A stretch of DNA of 37,952 bases from Clostridium lentum. GTDB lineage: Bacteria > Bacillota > Clostridia > Clostridiales > Clostridiaceae. Below, one piece after another: positions 6,695 to 15,735 of the stretch. The notes beneath the pieces are model-generated. The model worked only from the letters and a program-made list of their open reading frames with translations, did not search any database and had not been told where the DNA came from. The stretch lies in the NCBI RefSeq assembly GCF_014287815.1, contig NZ_JACOOQ010000022.1:1-37952 (forward strand), written 5' to 3'. Position numbers and translations under genes: made by a program. Position 1 is the first letter of the stretch. Every line of letters starts with the position of its first letter.

Positions 6695-9214
6695 CTATTT
6701 TGCTTCATACCAATTTTTACCTAAGTTCACATCAACATCTAGTGGAACAGATAGCTTAAATACATTTTCCATTTCTTCTATAACTAAAATCTTTACTTTT
6801 TCTAATTCATTTGGCTTAACATTTAGTATAAGTTCATCGTGTACTTGAAGTATTATTTCACTAGCTAATCCTTCTTTTTTTAATCTTTCGTACACTTTCA
6901 CCATGGCAAGCTTTATTATATCTGCTGCACTTCCTTGTATTGGAGCATTCATGGCAAGTCTTTCACCTAAAGATATCACTATCTTATTAGATGATTTTAT
7001 CTCTGGAATAAATCTTCTTCTATTTAAAAGTGTCAATACATATCCATCTTCTTTAGCACTATCTATGGCACCTTGTAAGAAATCTTTAATCTTTGGATAT
7101 CTATCAAAATATATTGCCATATATTCAGCTGCTTCTTTTCTGGTTATTTTTAAATCCTGAGAAAGACTAAAATCACTTATTCCATATACTATACCAAAGT
7201 TTACAGCCTTAGCTCTACTTCTCATAAGAGATGTTACTTCTTCTACTGGAACTTTAAATACTTCTGATGCTGTCTTTGTATGAATATCACTATGATGCTT
7301 AAAGGCATCTATCATATTAGCATCATCTGACATATGGGCTAATACTCTTAGCTCTATTTGTGAGTAGTCACAAGAAAGTAATATATCACCTTTTTCCTTA
7401 GGTATAAATACCTTCCTTATTTCTCTTCCCATTTCATATTTCACTGGTATATTTTGAAGATTTGGTTCTGTGCTGGATAATCTTCCTGTAGTTGTTACTG
7501 TTTGATTAAAACTTGAATGTATTCTTCCATCAACATCAATAACATTTTTTAATCCTTCAACATAAGTTGAATTTAATTTTGTTATTTGTCTGTAATAAAT
7601 TATTTTTTCAATGACAGGATGCTTATCTTTTAGCTTTTCTAATACATCTGCATTAGTGGAATAACCTGTCTTAGTTTTCTTTATAACTGGAAGGTCTAAT
7701 TTTTCAAATAATATCTTTCCAAGCTGTTTTGGTGATGATATATTAAACTCTTCTTCACAAAGATCATAAATTTCTTTTTCAGTATTCTTTATTTCTTCTT
7801 TGAACTTTACTGCCAAGCTTTCAAGTATTTCTTCATTAACATTAAACCCCACTACTTCCATACTTGATAATACACCTATAAGTGGATGTTCAACATTATA
7901 ATAAAGTTCTTCCATACCTTCTTCTTTTATTCTACCTTTTAAATAAACATATAGCTCACTTAAATATTTAATTGCTGATGATGTTTTTTCATCTATATTT
8001 TTTTCTAAGTATTCATTAATAAGTTCATTTAAATTATATTTATCTCTTGCTGAATCTATTAAATAAGCAGCAATAGCACTATCAAAATCAAAACCATTAA
8101 CTTGTGTACCATCTTTGCTTAGTGCCTTTAGTAAATTCTTACCATCATGAATAACTTTCTTTATGTCATCATTTTCCATAAATTCTTTTAACAGAAGATT
8201 AGTTTTTGATATATTTTCTTCATATAAACTAGATAAATCTATTTTTACACTTTCATCTCCATTACAAATGTACATATTCTCTACTCTTATTTTTGAATAC
8301 ACATTAGAGTTAGATGTTTCATAAGTAATATATATTCTTTCCTTAATAGTTTTTATGAAACATTTAAAATCATCTAATTTATCAATTACTTTAATTTCTT
8401 CTTCATCACTAGCTATATCATCTATATTTTCAAGGTCTAAAACTTCCAAAAGACTATTTAGCTTAAGTTTTTTAAATATCTTCATTAATTCTTCTTCATT
8501 ACAGTCTTTACCATTATTAATTAGAGTAATTCCTTCTTCATTACCATTTACAGAAATAAGTTTTTTATTTAAAAGTACACTTTCTTTATTTTCTTCAATG
8601 ACTTTTCTTATTCTACTAGAATTAATTTTTTCACTATTTTCTATTATACCTTCCAGTGAGCCATAAGTTTTTATTAAGCTTAAAGCTGTTTTTTCGCCCA
8701 AATAATTACTATCCATAAGTGCTAGTACATCACTATATTGTATTGGCTCTATACCATATGCTTCTATAAATTTTTCTTTATCATAGGTATTTAAACTATT
8801 TATTCCTGATTCCACATATATTACTTTTACATTATCATCAATTAATTGTAATAATGTCTTATCTGCTGTAGCTATGTATATTTCCATTGATTTTTTTCTA
8901 CCATCATTTACAAGAGATGTAATTGTCTTAGATACATCTATATCATCTTCTTCATATATAACAGCTGAAGCATTTTCTAAAATTTCTTTTATATATGGTT
9001 TTTGTTCACAAAGGACTTTTGGAATATTTTCTCCTATACTATTTAAAACTGATGCCATTAAATTAGGCTGTATTTTCTTTTTTATATAAAAAAGCATCTT
9101 AGTAAATCCATATATGGCATTGGTATATAAGCTTTCTTCATTGCTCATATTAGGTATGGCGTAAAACGCTCTCTTCATTAGACTTTCAGAATCTATAATC
9201 AATAATTTTTCCAT
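6695..9214 (-). CDS. polA: DNA polymerase I with intact polymerase domain and degenerate nuclease domains
   Basis: PolA fills gaps in repair and lagging-strand maturation. The polymerase motifs are intact: motif A DYSQIELRVLAHMSDD, the finger helix RSRAKAVNFGIVYG and motif C QVHDELI. The 5'-nuclease part is eroded. D12 is kept in IDSES, but the VAFD...TFRH...YK.R block is replaced by a shorter unrelated stretch (about residues 57-75). TGDKD has become TADKT (119-124 from the first possible start), and the SDNIPGVPGIGEKTA loop is reduced to MDSNYLGEKTA. The 3'-5' exonuclease part lacks the DxE motif, as in Bacillus. I place the start at ATG 9214 because GGAGG lies five bases before it; the open frame extends four codons further, but that upstream ATG overlaps the ribosome binding site. 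Confidence 0.94.
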   Translation of the reverse strand: MEKLLIIDSESLMKRAFYAIPNMSNEESLYTNAIYGFTKMLFYIKKKIQPNLMASVLNSIGENIPKVLCEQKPYIKEILENASAVIYEEDDIDVSKTITSLVNDGRKKSMEIYIATADKTLLQLIDDNVKVIYVESGINSLNTYDKEKFIEAYGIEPIQYSDVLALMDSNYLGEKTALSLIKTYGSLEGIIENSEKINSSRIRKVIEENKESVLLNKKLISVNGNEEGITLINNGKDCNEEELMKIFKKLKLNSLLEVLDLENIDDIASDEEEIKVIDKLDDFKCFIKTIKERIYITYETSNSNVYSKIRVENMYICNGDESVKIDLSSLYEENISKTNLLLKEFMENDDIKKVIHDGKNLLKALSKDGTQVNGFDFDSAIAAYLIDSARDKYNLNELINEYLEKNIDEKTSSAIKYLSELYVYLKGRIKEEGMEELYYNVEHPLIGVLSSMEVVGFNVNEEILESLAVKFKEEIKNTEKEIYDLCEEEFNISSPKQLGKILFEKLDLPVIKKTKTGYSTNADVLEKLKDKHPVIEKIIYYRQITKLNSTYVEGLKNVIDVDGRIHSSFNQTVTTTGRLSSTEPNLQNIPVKYEMGREIRKVFIPKEKGDILLSCDYSQIELRVLAHMSDDANMIDAFKHHSDIHTKTASEVFKVPVEEVTSLMRSRAKAVNFGIVYGISDFSLSQDLKITRKEAAEYMAIYFDRYPKIKDFLQGAIDSAKEDGYVLTLLNRRRFIPEIKSSNKIVISLGERLAMNAPIQGSAADIIKLAMVKVYERLKKEGLASEIILQVHDELILNVKPNELEKVKILVIEEMENVFKLSVPLDVDVNLGKNWYEAK

Positions 9215-9282
9215 ATTATCCTCCATCTTTTTATACTATTCTTTCATTTATATAACTATCCATCTTTTTGGAAAATAATACC

Positions 9283-10203
9283 TTAAAATATACTTAAGTC
9301 AAACTCTTCTGATAAATCCTTTAATATACGAAGACCACATACACTATTTCCTTTTGCATCTAAAGCTGGTCCATATAATCCTATACCATATCTTCTTGGA
9401 ACAGTGGCAAGAACTCCTCCACCTACACCAGATTTAGCTGGAATACCCACATGTATAGCAAATTCTCCTGATGCATCATACATTCCACATGTCACCATTA
9501 TTGTTTTAACTATTCTACATATATCTCTAGACATTAAAACTTCATTGCTCCAAGGAGTTACCCCATCATTAGCTATAACAGCACCAAATCTAGCTAAATC
9601 TCTTGCTGTTGCTTCAATGGAGCATTGTTTAAAGTATAAATCAAGTACTTCTTCCACGTCTCCTTCTAAGGCTCCTGTACTCTTCATATAATATGCTAAA
9701 GCTCTATTTCTATCTCCTGTAGCTTTTTCATTTAAATATATCTCTTCGTTTATACCTATATGAGGATTGTTGGTAGCTCTTCTCATGAAATTTAAAATTC
9801 TTTCTAATTTCCTTTCTTCAGTCTCTCCAAATATTAATGATGTAGTTACAATGGCCCCTGCATTGATCATTGGATTATACGGCCTATTTTCCATGGCTGC
9901 CTCTAAATTAACTATACTGTTAAATCCCATTCCTGTAGGCTCTACATTTACTTTGCTGAAAACATTAGTTCTTCCATTATCATTTAAAGCAATTATTAAG
10001 CTAACTACCTTAGAAATACTTTGTATAGTAAATTTAACATCGCTATCGCCAGCCCAAAACTCATATTTATCTTTTAAATCCACAACACATATCCCTACTG
10101 CTTCTGGATTTGCTTCCATAAGTGCAGGTATATATGAAGCTAATTTTCCTTCCTTTGCATGAACTTTATTCTTTTCTACCAAATTTTCTAATAACTTTTT
10201 CAT
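9283..10203 (-). CDS. glsA: Glutaminase (serine-dependent beta-lactamase-like fold)
   Basis: GlsA hydrolyses L-glutamine to glutamate and ammonia in the cytoplasm. The 306-residue length is standard. The nucleophile motif is S62-x-x-K65 in TIQSISKV. NPMINAGAI, the ARFGAVIANDGVTPW block and GIPAKSGVGGG (the KSG triad element) are all present. AAGGAAAG precedes the ATG, and a near-consensus promoter lies 35-60 bases upstream. The M29 aminopeptidase gene diverges from the same intergenic region. No glutamine transporter is adjacent, so its physiological link cannot be read from context. Confidence 0.96.
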   Translation of the reverse strand: MKKLLENLVEKNKVHAKEGKLASYIPALMEANPEAVGICVVDLKDKYEFWAGDSDVKFTIQSISKVVSLIIALNDNGRTNVFSKVNVEPTGMGFNSIVNLEAAMENRPYNPMINAGAIVTTSLIFGETEERKLERILNFMRRATNNPHIGINEEIYLNEKATGDRNRALAYYMKSTGALEGDVEEVLDLYFKQCSIEATARDLARFGAVIANDGVTPWSNEVLMSRDICRIVKTIMVTCGMYDASGEFAIHVGIPAKSGVGGGVLATVPRRYGIGLYGPALDAKGNSVCGLRILKDLSEEFDLSIF

Positions 10204-10236
10204 TTGTCTTTCCTTCCCTATATCTTATTTAATTTA

Positions 10237-10265
10237 ATTATAGTTGTTATTTAATTTTTTATCAA
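10237..10265 (-). promoter_or_regulatory. Sigma-A promoter of glsA
   Basis: On the minus strand TTGATA (10260-10265) and TATAAT (10237-10242) are 17 bases apart, close to consensus, about 34 bases before the glsA start. Confidence 0.7.
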
Positions 10266-10386
10266 TGATACTATCTATTTATTCTTTTTAATATTTATTA
10301 ATTGGCTAAAAATTTATAACATTATATATACATATTATGGTATACTTATTTATATTTTATTTAAAATAAGCTTAGAGGTGTTTAAT

Positions 10387-11613
10387 ATGAATATTGAATT
10401 ATTAAAAAAATATGCCAAACTTGCAGTGGAAATGGGTGTTAACTTACAAGAAAATGATACCCTTTGTATTAATAGTCCTATTGAAACTGCTGAGTTTGCA
10501 AGATTTATTGCTGAAGCAGCTTATGCTGTAGGCGCTAAAGATGTTATTGTAAACTATAATGATGCAAAACTTAACAAAATAAGATTATCAAATAATTCTG
10601 TAGCTACTTTATCTAACTTACCTGAATGGTTTGGTGAGACATATAACTATTATGCTAGAAACGGTGCATGCTTTATTTCTATCTCTGCCTCCGATCCTGA
10701 TGCCTTTAATGGTGTACCTATTGAAAATATAGCTGCTTACTCTAAAGCAAGAAGTATAGCTTTAAAAGAATATTCTGAAGCAGCAACAGCTAATAAAGTT
10801 AGATGGTGTGTATTATCTTACCCTACTCTTGCATGGGCTAAGAAGGTTTTCCCAGATGTAAATGATGATGAAGCTTTAAAGAAATTAGGAGAAGCTATAA
10901 TTAGTGCAGTTAGAATAGATGCTGATGATCCAGTTGAAGCATGGAATAAACATAATGCTAATCTTGCCAAAAATCTTGATTTTATGAACAATCATAACTT
11001 TAAATCTTTACATTTAAAAAGTAGCAATGGTACTGATTTAACTGTAGAACTTCCTGAAAATCACTATTGGGCTGGTGGAGAAGAAGCTGATACAAAAGGC
11101 ATCTTATTTAATGCCAATATGCCTACAGAAGAAGTATTTACTTTACCTAAGAAAACTGGCGTTAATGGTATAGTATTTTCTTCAAAACCACTTAGCTACA
11201 ATGGTAATTTAATTAATGATTTTTCAATAACTTTTAAAGATGGAAAAGCTGTTGATTTTGATGCTAAGGAAGGAAAAGAAGTATTATCTCAACTTCTTGA
11301 CACTGATGAAGGTGCAAGATATTTAGGTGAAATAGCCTTAGTTCCTTTCGATTCACCAATATCAAATTCTAACTTAATATTCTACAATACGTTATTTGAT
11401 GAAAATGCAGCTTGTCACCTTGCTTTTGGTAGGGCTTATCCATGTATAAAAAATTCTGAAGATTTAAGTGAAGAACAATTAAAAGAAATTGGTGTTAACA
11501 ATTCATTAATCCATGTAGACTTTATGATTGGAACAGCTGATTTAGAAGTAACAGGTTATACTAATGATGGAACAGAGGTTTCTGTATTTAAAAATGGTAA
11601 TTGGGCATTTTAG
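10387..11613 (+). CDS. M29-family aminopeptidase (AmpS/PepS type)
   Basis: This is a cytoplasmic two-metal aminopeptidase of the thermophilic M29 family. Family signatures are EEADTKGILFNANMPTEEVFT (supplying metal-binding Glu), LGEIALVPFDSPIS, then NTLFDENAACHLAFG (His ligand), and VDFMIGTADLEVTG near the C-terminus. The N-terminal LAVEMGVNLQENDTLCINSP is also typical. I start it at ATG 10387, giving 408 residues, because AGAGGTG at 10372-10378 lies six bases upstream. The GTG that opens the frame at 10378 is inside this binding site. An extended -10 (TGGTATACT) lies near 10340. It is monocistronic and followed by a hairpin. Confidence 0.93.
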   Translation: MNIELLKKYAKLAVEMGVNLQENDTLCINSPIETAEFARFIAEAAYAVGAKDVIVNYNDAKLNKIRLSNNSVATLSNLPEWFGETYNYYARNGACFISISASDPDAFNGVPIENIAAYSKARSIALKEYSEAATANKVRWCVLSYPTLAWAKKVFPDVNDDEALKKLGEAIISAVRIDADDPVEAWNKHNANLAKNLDFMNNHNFKSLHLKSSNGTDLTVELPENHYWAGGEEADTKGILFNANMPTEEVFTLPKKTGVNGIVFSSKPLSYNGNLINDFSITFKDGKAVDFDAKEGKEVLSQLLDTDEGARYLGEIALVPFDSPISNSNLIFYNTLFDENAACHLAFGRAYPCIKNSEDLSEEQLKEIGVNNSLIHVDFMIGTADLEVTGYTNDGTEVSVFKNGNWAF

Positions 11614-11690
11614 AAAATGGTTTCCACTCACCAATGGTAACACTAAGTTAATGATTAAACTTTTCATATAACTAGTATAAAAACAATGAA

Positions 11691-11765
11691 AAAGTGGATG
11701 TCGCACTAAAATTTTTATACACAATATATTGTAGTATTTATTCTTAATGCCACATCCCCTTTTAT
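11691..11765. terminator. Probable bidirectional terminator between aminopeptidase and icd genes
   Basis: AAAAGTGGATGTCGCA pairs imperfectly with TGCCACATCCCCTTTT around an AT-rich interior that contains the palindrome ACAATATATTGT. T runs flank both outer ends. It lies between convergent genes. Confidence 0.5.
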
Positions 11766-11773
11766 TTTAGTAA

Positions 11774-12982
11774 TCACAGTAATTTTTCCAATCTTTCTCT
11801 TATAGCTTTAATAAATCCTTCTGTATCAGTAACTTTTACATCCTTTAACTCTGTAAGAAGTGCCAAATCTTTAGTCATGACACCGTCATTTATGGTATCA
11901 ATAGATGCTTTTTCTAAATTATGTGCAAAGGTAACAAGCTGTCCTAATCCATCCATTTCTCCTCTTTTCCTTAAAGCACCGCTCCAAGCAAAAATTGTAG
12001 CTATAGAGTTAGTGGAAGTGCTTATTCCCTTTAAATAATTATAATAATGTCTTTGTACAGTACCATGAGCTGCTTCATACTCATAATATCCTTCTGGTGA
12101 AACAAGAACGGAAGTCATCATGGCTAGTGAGCCAAAAGCTGTTGCTATCATATCACTCATTATATCACCATCATAATTTTTAAGTGCCCAAATAAATCCA
12201 CCTTTTGACTTTATAACTCTTGCAACTGCATCATCAATTAAAGTGTAAAAATACTCTATTCCAAGGCTATTAAATCTTTCTTTATATTCCTTTTCATAAA
12301 TTTCTGCAAATATATCTTTAAAAGTATGGTCATATTTTTTAGAAATTGTATCCTTAGCAGAAAACCATAAATCTTGCTTAGTATCTATGGCATAATTAAA
12401 ACAACTTCTAGCAAATCTTTCTATGGAATCTTTCTTATTATGCATTGCCATAACAATTCCTTTTTCATGAAAATCATGGATAAGTTCTTCACTTACTTCT
12501 CCATTATTATCTTCAAATACAAGTTTTACCTTTCCAAAGCCTGTAATTTTCATCTCTACGTCTTTATATATATCACCATAGGCATGTCTTGCAATGGTTA
12601 TTGGCTGTTGCCATGTTCTAATATATGGCTTGATAGACTCTATAATTATGGGACTTCTAAATACTGTTCCGTCTAAAATAGCCCTTATTGTTCCATTGGG
12701 ACTTTTCCACATCTCTTTTAAGTTATATTCTTTTACCCTATCTTTATTTGGAGTTATTGTGGCACATTTGACACCTACACCATATTTTTTAATGGCTTTA
12801 GCAGCGTCTACAGTAACTCTATCATCTGTTTCATTTCTATGTTTTAATCCTAAATCATAATATTCTGTTTTCAGTTCTATAAAAGGTTCTAATAGTTCCT
12901 CTTTAATGATGCCCCATATTACTCTAGTCATTTCGTCTCCATCCATTTCCACCAATGGATTAATCATTTTTATTTTGCTCAT
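11774..12982 (-). CDS. icd: NADP-dependent isocitrate dehydrogenase, eukaryotic-like homodimeric type
   Basis: The enzyme decarboxylates isocitrate to 2-oxoglutarate with reduction of NADP. The 402-residue sequence matches the subfamily that includes mitochondrial and cytosolic eukaryotic [23 protein letters not shown] at the N-terminus, [14 protein letters not shown] and [16 protein letters not shown] for isocitrate binding, [16 protein letters not shown] with metal-binding Asp, and [12 protein letters not shown] for cofactor binding. It differs clearly from the E. coli-type enzyme. No citrate synthase or aconitase gene is adjacent, so it appears to be transcribed alone from its own promoter. 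AAGGGGGTG precedes the ATG. Confidence 0.97.
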   Translation of the reverse strand: MSKIKMINPLVEMDGDEMTRVIWGIIKEELLEPFIELKTEYYDLGLKHRNETDDRVTVDAAKAIKKYGVGVKCATITPNKDRVKEYNLKEMWKSPNGTIRAILDGTVFRSPIIIESIKPYIRTWQQPITIARHAYGDIYKDVEMKITGFGKVKLVFEDNNGEVSEELIHDFHEKGIVMAMHNKKDSIERFARSCFNYAIDTKQDLWFSAKDTISKKYDHTFKDIFAEIYEKEYKERFNSLGIEYFYTLIDDAVARVIKSKGGFIWALKNYDGDIMSDMIATAFGSLAMMTSVLVSPEGYYEYEAAHGTVQRHYYNYLKGISTSTNSIATIFAWSGALRKRGEMDGLGQLVTFAHNLEKASIDTINDGVMTKDLALLTELKDVKVTDTEGFIKAIRERLEKLL

Positions 12983-13005
12983 AAATACACCCCCTTATTT
13001 CCTTT

Positions 13006-13034
13006 ATTATACAATTGTTTTATGATATTATCAA
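13006..13034 (-). promoter_or_regulatory. Sigma-A promoter of icd
   Basis: TTGATA (13029-13034) and TATAAT (13006-13011) on the minus strand are 17 bases apart. The icd start lies about 24 bases downstream of the -10. Confidence 0.75.
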
Positions 13035-13080
13035 AATTTCCCTTAATATTTTTATTCCATCAATAGCTTTTAAATTTGCT

Positions 13081-13114
13081 ATAAAGCAAAAAAATCAGCT
13101 TTTCAGCTGATTTT
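13081..13114 (-). terminator. Terminator of the small membrane protein gene
   Basis: AAAATCAGCT and AGCTGATTTT form a perfect ten-base stem with a four-base loop, followed on the minus strand by seven T residues. The hairpin begins one base after the stop codon of the upstream minus-strand gene. Confidence 0.9.
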
Positions 13115-13115
13115 A

Positions 13116-13385
13116 CTATTTTACATCTTTATAATCTACATCAATTATTTCTCCATCTTCTGAATCAAATGGGCTTTCTTCCTCTGATGGTTTTGTTGTA
13201 TATACGCTTCCTTGTTCATGTTTTTCTTTCTTATAATCCAATGTACCTTTAATCTTTCTATATATAAAAATTATTAAAGCAGCTATTAATACATATGGTA
13301 ACATAAAACTTACAAATTTAAATACTAAAACTAATATAGCTATAGTTGTTGCTAAATATAATATACTTCTTAAACTTCCATTCAT
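13116..13385 (-). CDS. Small membrane protein of unknown function (89 aa)
   Basis: I do not recognise a family. The sequence shows one long or two short adjacent hydrophobic segments (about residues 7-43, broken near a proline), then a basic stretch YRKIKGTLDYKKEK and a strongly acidic C-terminus (EEESPFDSEDGEIIDVDYKD). The positive-inside rule suggests the charged tail is cytoplasmic. GAGG precedes the ATG by eight bases. It has a good promoter and a perfect terminator, so it is an independent monocistronic gene rather than a spurious frame. Confidence 0.8.
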   Translation of the reverse strand: MNGSLRSILYLATTIAILVLVFKFVSFMLPYVLIAALIIFIYRKIKGTLDYKKEKHEQGSVYTTKPSEEESPFDSEDGEIIDVDYKDVK

Positions 13386-13428
13386 TAAAATAACCTCAAC
13401 TCTCCATTTTTTCTTATCTGTTGAATAT

Positions 13429-13457
13429 ATTATACTACCTTAGTCCACATTTTGCAA
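13429..13457 (-). promoter_or_regulatory. Promoter of the 89-aa membrane protein gene
   Basis: TTGCAA (13452-13457) and TATAAT (13429-13434) on the minus strand are 17 bases apart, about 44 bases before the start codon. Confidence 0.65.
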
Positions 13458-13535
13458 TATAAGTTATTAATTATTTTTAAAAATGGTTTTTTATATCATT
13501 TAACATGGTGTTATTATAGATATAGTACAATTTGC

Positions 13536-14555
13536 TTAAGCATAGTATTCTATAAGACTTTTTAAAAATAAAAAAGCTTCCACTGGATATTTTCCTATAG
13601 ATGTTTCTCCTGCTAATAAAAAACCATTGATTCCATTTACTATAAAACTAAATATACTTTCTACTTCTGTATATTTTGCTCTATTACCTTTAATCATGCT
13701 ATCTAATAAATGAGTTGCCATAATTATTTTATCTTCATAACCTTTTTCTTTTAGCTTATTTATCGCTATATATTGATTTTTCACAGCATCTTCAATTCCA
13801 CACTCTGGCATTAAATCTCCTCTTGCAATAATAACTTCATCTACACTATCACAAATTTTTTCTATACTGTTAATGCCTTTTTCCGTTTCAATTTTACCAT
13901 AATATAATATCTCCTTATTCCTTTTATTATTTTTTTCCACAAATTCTTTTAACTCTATAATGTCTTTTTCACTCTCTACATAAGATTGACAAAAACTATC
14001 CAAGTCGTGATTTAATCCCCAAATTATACTTTCTTTATCTAATATGCTTAATCCAGGGCCATCTATGGTTAATTCAGGAATATTACATCCTTTTCCACCT
14101 CTAATTATCCCTTCATTTAGTACTCTTGATTTAATTATACCTTTACTTTGGTCTAAAACTTCAAAATTCATGGTATCATCTTTCATAGATATTTTATTTA
14201 TTTTATTTTTATTTATATTACTACTATTAATATTAAGTGGAATTAAACTCTTTAAAAGCCTTTCATCTTTTAATAAATAATCATACATATCTTCTCCACA
14301 AAAATATACTATATCTTCCATATGTATCTTATATGTTGAAAAAACTTTTTCACTTACTCTTACTTTACGTCCTCTTAAATCTCCAATTATTTCAACCTTG
14401 TTATTAATATTTCGTACTTCTGATACTATCTTATGAAATTCTTCATCATGAAAATGTGAAAAATTTAGTCTAATGCTTTCTAATCCTGAGGTAATTAACT
14501 GTTTTAAGACCTGACTTTTCATGGAGCTTGGCCCCATAGTAGCTATAATTTTCAT
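13536..14555 (-). CDS. Pyruvate kinase-like protein lacking the C-terminal domain
   Basis: The 339-residue protein aligns with the A and B domains of pyruvate kinase: KIIATMGPSS, IRLNFSH, the B-domain end GGKGCNIPEL, the catalytic-lysine region YYGKIETEKG, the metal-binding IIARGDLMPECG and IMATHLLDSM. The family is usually about 470-590 residues; here everything after the A domain is missing, including the regulatory C domain. The K+-site DTKGPE motif reads DLRGRK, and the ARGDLG loop is extended. It may be a divergent kinase, a regulatory paralogue or a non-glycolytic enzyme; I would not call it the main pyruvate kinase. AAAGAGG precedes two adjacent ATG codons; the second (14555) has the better spacing. 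It stands alone on the minus strand. Confidence 0.78.
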   Translation of the reverse strand: MKIIATMGPSSMKSQVLKQLITSGLESIRLNFSHFHDEEFHKIVSEVRNINNKVEIIGDLRGRKVRVSEKVFSTYKIHMEDIVYFCGEDMYDYLLKDERLLKSLIPLNINSSNINKNKINKISMKDDTMNFEVLDQSKGIIKSRVLNEGIIRGGKGCNIPELTIDGPGLSILDKESIIWGLNHDLDSFCQSYVESEKDIIELKEFVEKNNKRNKEILYYGKIETEKGINSIEKICDSVDEVIIARGDLMPECGIEDAVKNQYIAINKLKEKGYEDKIIMATHLLDSMIKGNRAKYTEVESIFSFIVNGINGFLLAGETSIGKYPVEAFLFLKSLIEYYA

Positions 14556-14657
14556 CATAACCTCTTTATCGTATTATTCTATTTAATTTTATTAATTTTA
14601 TTTTTTTTTATTACTTTTATGTGCACATTTTATATAATCTCAACATATTATATTAAC

Positions 14658-14684
14658 AAATAACATAATTTTCTTATGTTATTT
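14658..14684. repeat. Perfect 11-bp inverted repeat in the leader of the next gene
   Basis: AAATAACATAA and TTATGTTATTT flank a five-base spacer just upstream of the ribosome binding site of the following gene. It has no T tail, so it looks more like an operator or a leader hairpin than a terminator. A candidate -10 TATAAT lies upstream at 14633-14638. Confidence 0.5.
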
Positions 14685-14712
14685 ATGGATATTTAATTTA
14701 GGATGTGATATT

Positions 14713-15111
14713 TTGAAAAAGTTCACAATAAAAGTTTTAGTCACATTATCTAAATTAAATAACGCATCAAAAATCTTATTGATATTAGCTACTGTTTGTT
14801 TAATTCAAACTATCTGTGTAATGTTATTTAATTTAGAAGGTTCCTCCCCTTCTGAAGTTACCATTCGTTCAACTATGTCATCAATTTTTGGATATTTTTT
14901 TGGACAACAGTGTAAAAATCACTTTAATATAGTTAATTATAATAGCCAAATATACTTTGCAGGGTTTATATCTTTTATAACTTTAGGGGCAGCAATTTTA
15001 ATGACTTGGCTTCCTATTAATCAAAATACACCAGCAACAGCCGATATAAGAAATCTTTTATTAACCACAGTAGGTTTTCTTATATGCATGGTTAAACAAG
15101 TTGATGAATAA
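14713..15111 (+). CDS. Small integral membrane protein of unknown function
   Basis: I do not recognise a named family. The 132-residue protein has about three hydrophobic segments (near 18-38, 80-100 and 113-126) and a conserved-looking TIRSTMSSIFGYFFGQQ segment between the first and second. The start is TTG 14713, with AGGA about nine bases upstream; no better ATG is available in frame. A perfect inverted repeat lies in its leader and a clear terminator follows, so the gene is transcribed as a single unit. It lies between the pyruvate kinase-like gene, which points away, and a lipoprotein gene. Confidence 0.72.
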   Translation: MKKFTIKVLVTLSKLNNASKILLILATVCLIQTICVMLFNLEGSSPSEVTIRSTMSSIFGYFFGQQCKNHFNIVNYNSQIYFAGFISFITLGAAILMTWLPINQNTPATADIRNLLLTTVGFLICMVKQVDE

Positions 15112-15133
15112 CATCTCAAAAAATCGTAAAAAG

Positions 15134-15165
15134 GAGCTATACTAAATGCAAGGTATAGCTCTTTT
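15134..15165 (+). terminator. Terminator after the small membrane protein gene
   Basis: GAGCTATAC and GTATAGCTC form a perfect nine-base stem around a ten-base loop, followed by TTTT. Confidence 0.8.
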
Positions 15166-15243
15166 CATTAACTAAAATAAATCTGTTCTAAATATACTTA
15201 ATGTTTAATAAATATAAATAGAACTTTTATTATGGAGGATACA

Positions 15244-15735
15244 ATGAAATATATAAAATTAATATTTACAATTTTCATTTGTTTTATTTTATGTGGTTGC
15301 TTTTTAGATGATCCTAAATATATAACTTTTGAAACTAAACCTACTACATACTATTATTCAGATGAATTATATAGCAAACTTAAGGAAAATCCTTCATTTA
15401 CATTGCAAGTATTTGATTGTATTTTATATAAATATTATGATGTACCAGTGGATGATTATGATATTGTTGAATCCTTCCTTACTTCTTTGCACACAGAAAA
15501 CTATTTATTAGAACTTCCTGATGAATTTAAAGAAAGCAAACAACAATATAGGCTTATTATTTCCTTCGGTACTTCAAAATATATTATTAATGCCTATTCT
15601 CCAGATTTAGATACAATCCATCCTTACGATGGTTCATTTCAAGAAGATATTATTGACAGCACAAAGAATGTTGATGCACGTAATAATATTTATGATTTTT
15701 GCGTATATGTCATAAATAAAGCACAAAGTAATTAA
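15244..15735 (+). CDS. Putative lipoprotein, resembles clostridial DUF4883
   Basis: The protein starts MKYIKLIF and has a short signal peptide ending in the lipobox LCGC, so cysteine 19 should be lipidated and the protein anchored to the outer face of the membrane. The body contains YYYSDELYSKL, a middle IVESFL segment and a C-terminal IINAYSPDLDTIHPYDGSF motif, which recalls DUF4883; that match is from memory and tentative. I start it at ATG 15244 because GGAGG lies four to five bases before it; the frame is open from an ATG four codons earlier that overlaps this site. Its stop overlaps the stop of the convergent folB/folK gene in a shared TTAA. Function is unknown. Confidence 0.8.
   Translation: MKYIKLIFTIFICFILCGCFLDDPKYITFETKPTTYYYSDELYSKLKENPSFTLQVFDCILYKYYDVPVDDYDIVESFLTSLHTENYLLELPDEFKESKQQYRLIISFGTSKYIINAYSPDLDTIHPYDGSFQEDIIDSTKNVDARNNIYDFCVYVINKAQSN

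Noticed and set aside
12374..12860. Plus-strand frames inside icd
   Set aside because: They mirror the conserved icd codons; no independent signals were seen.
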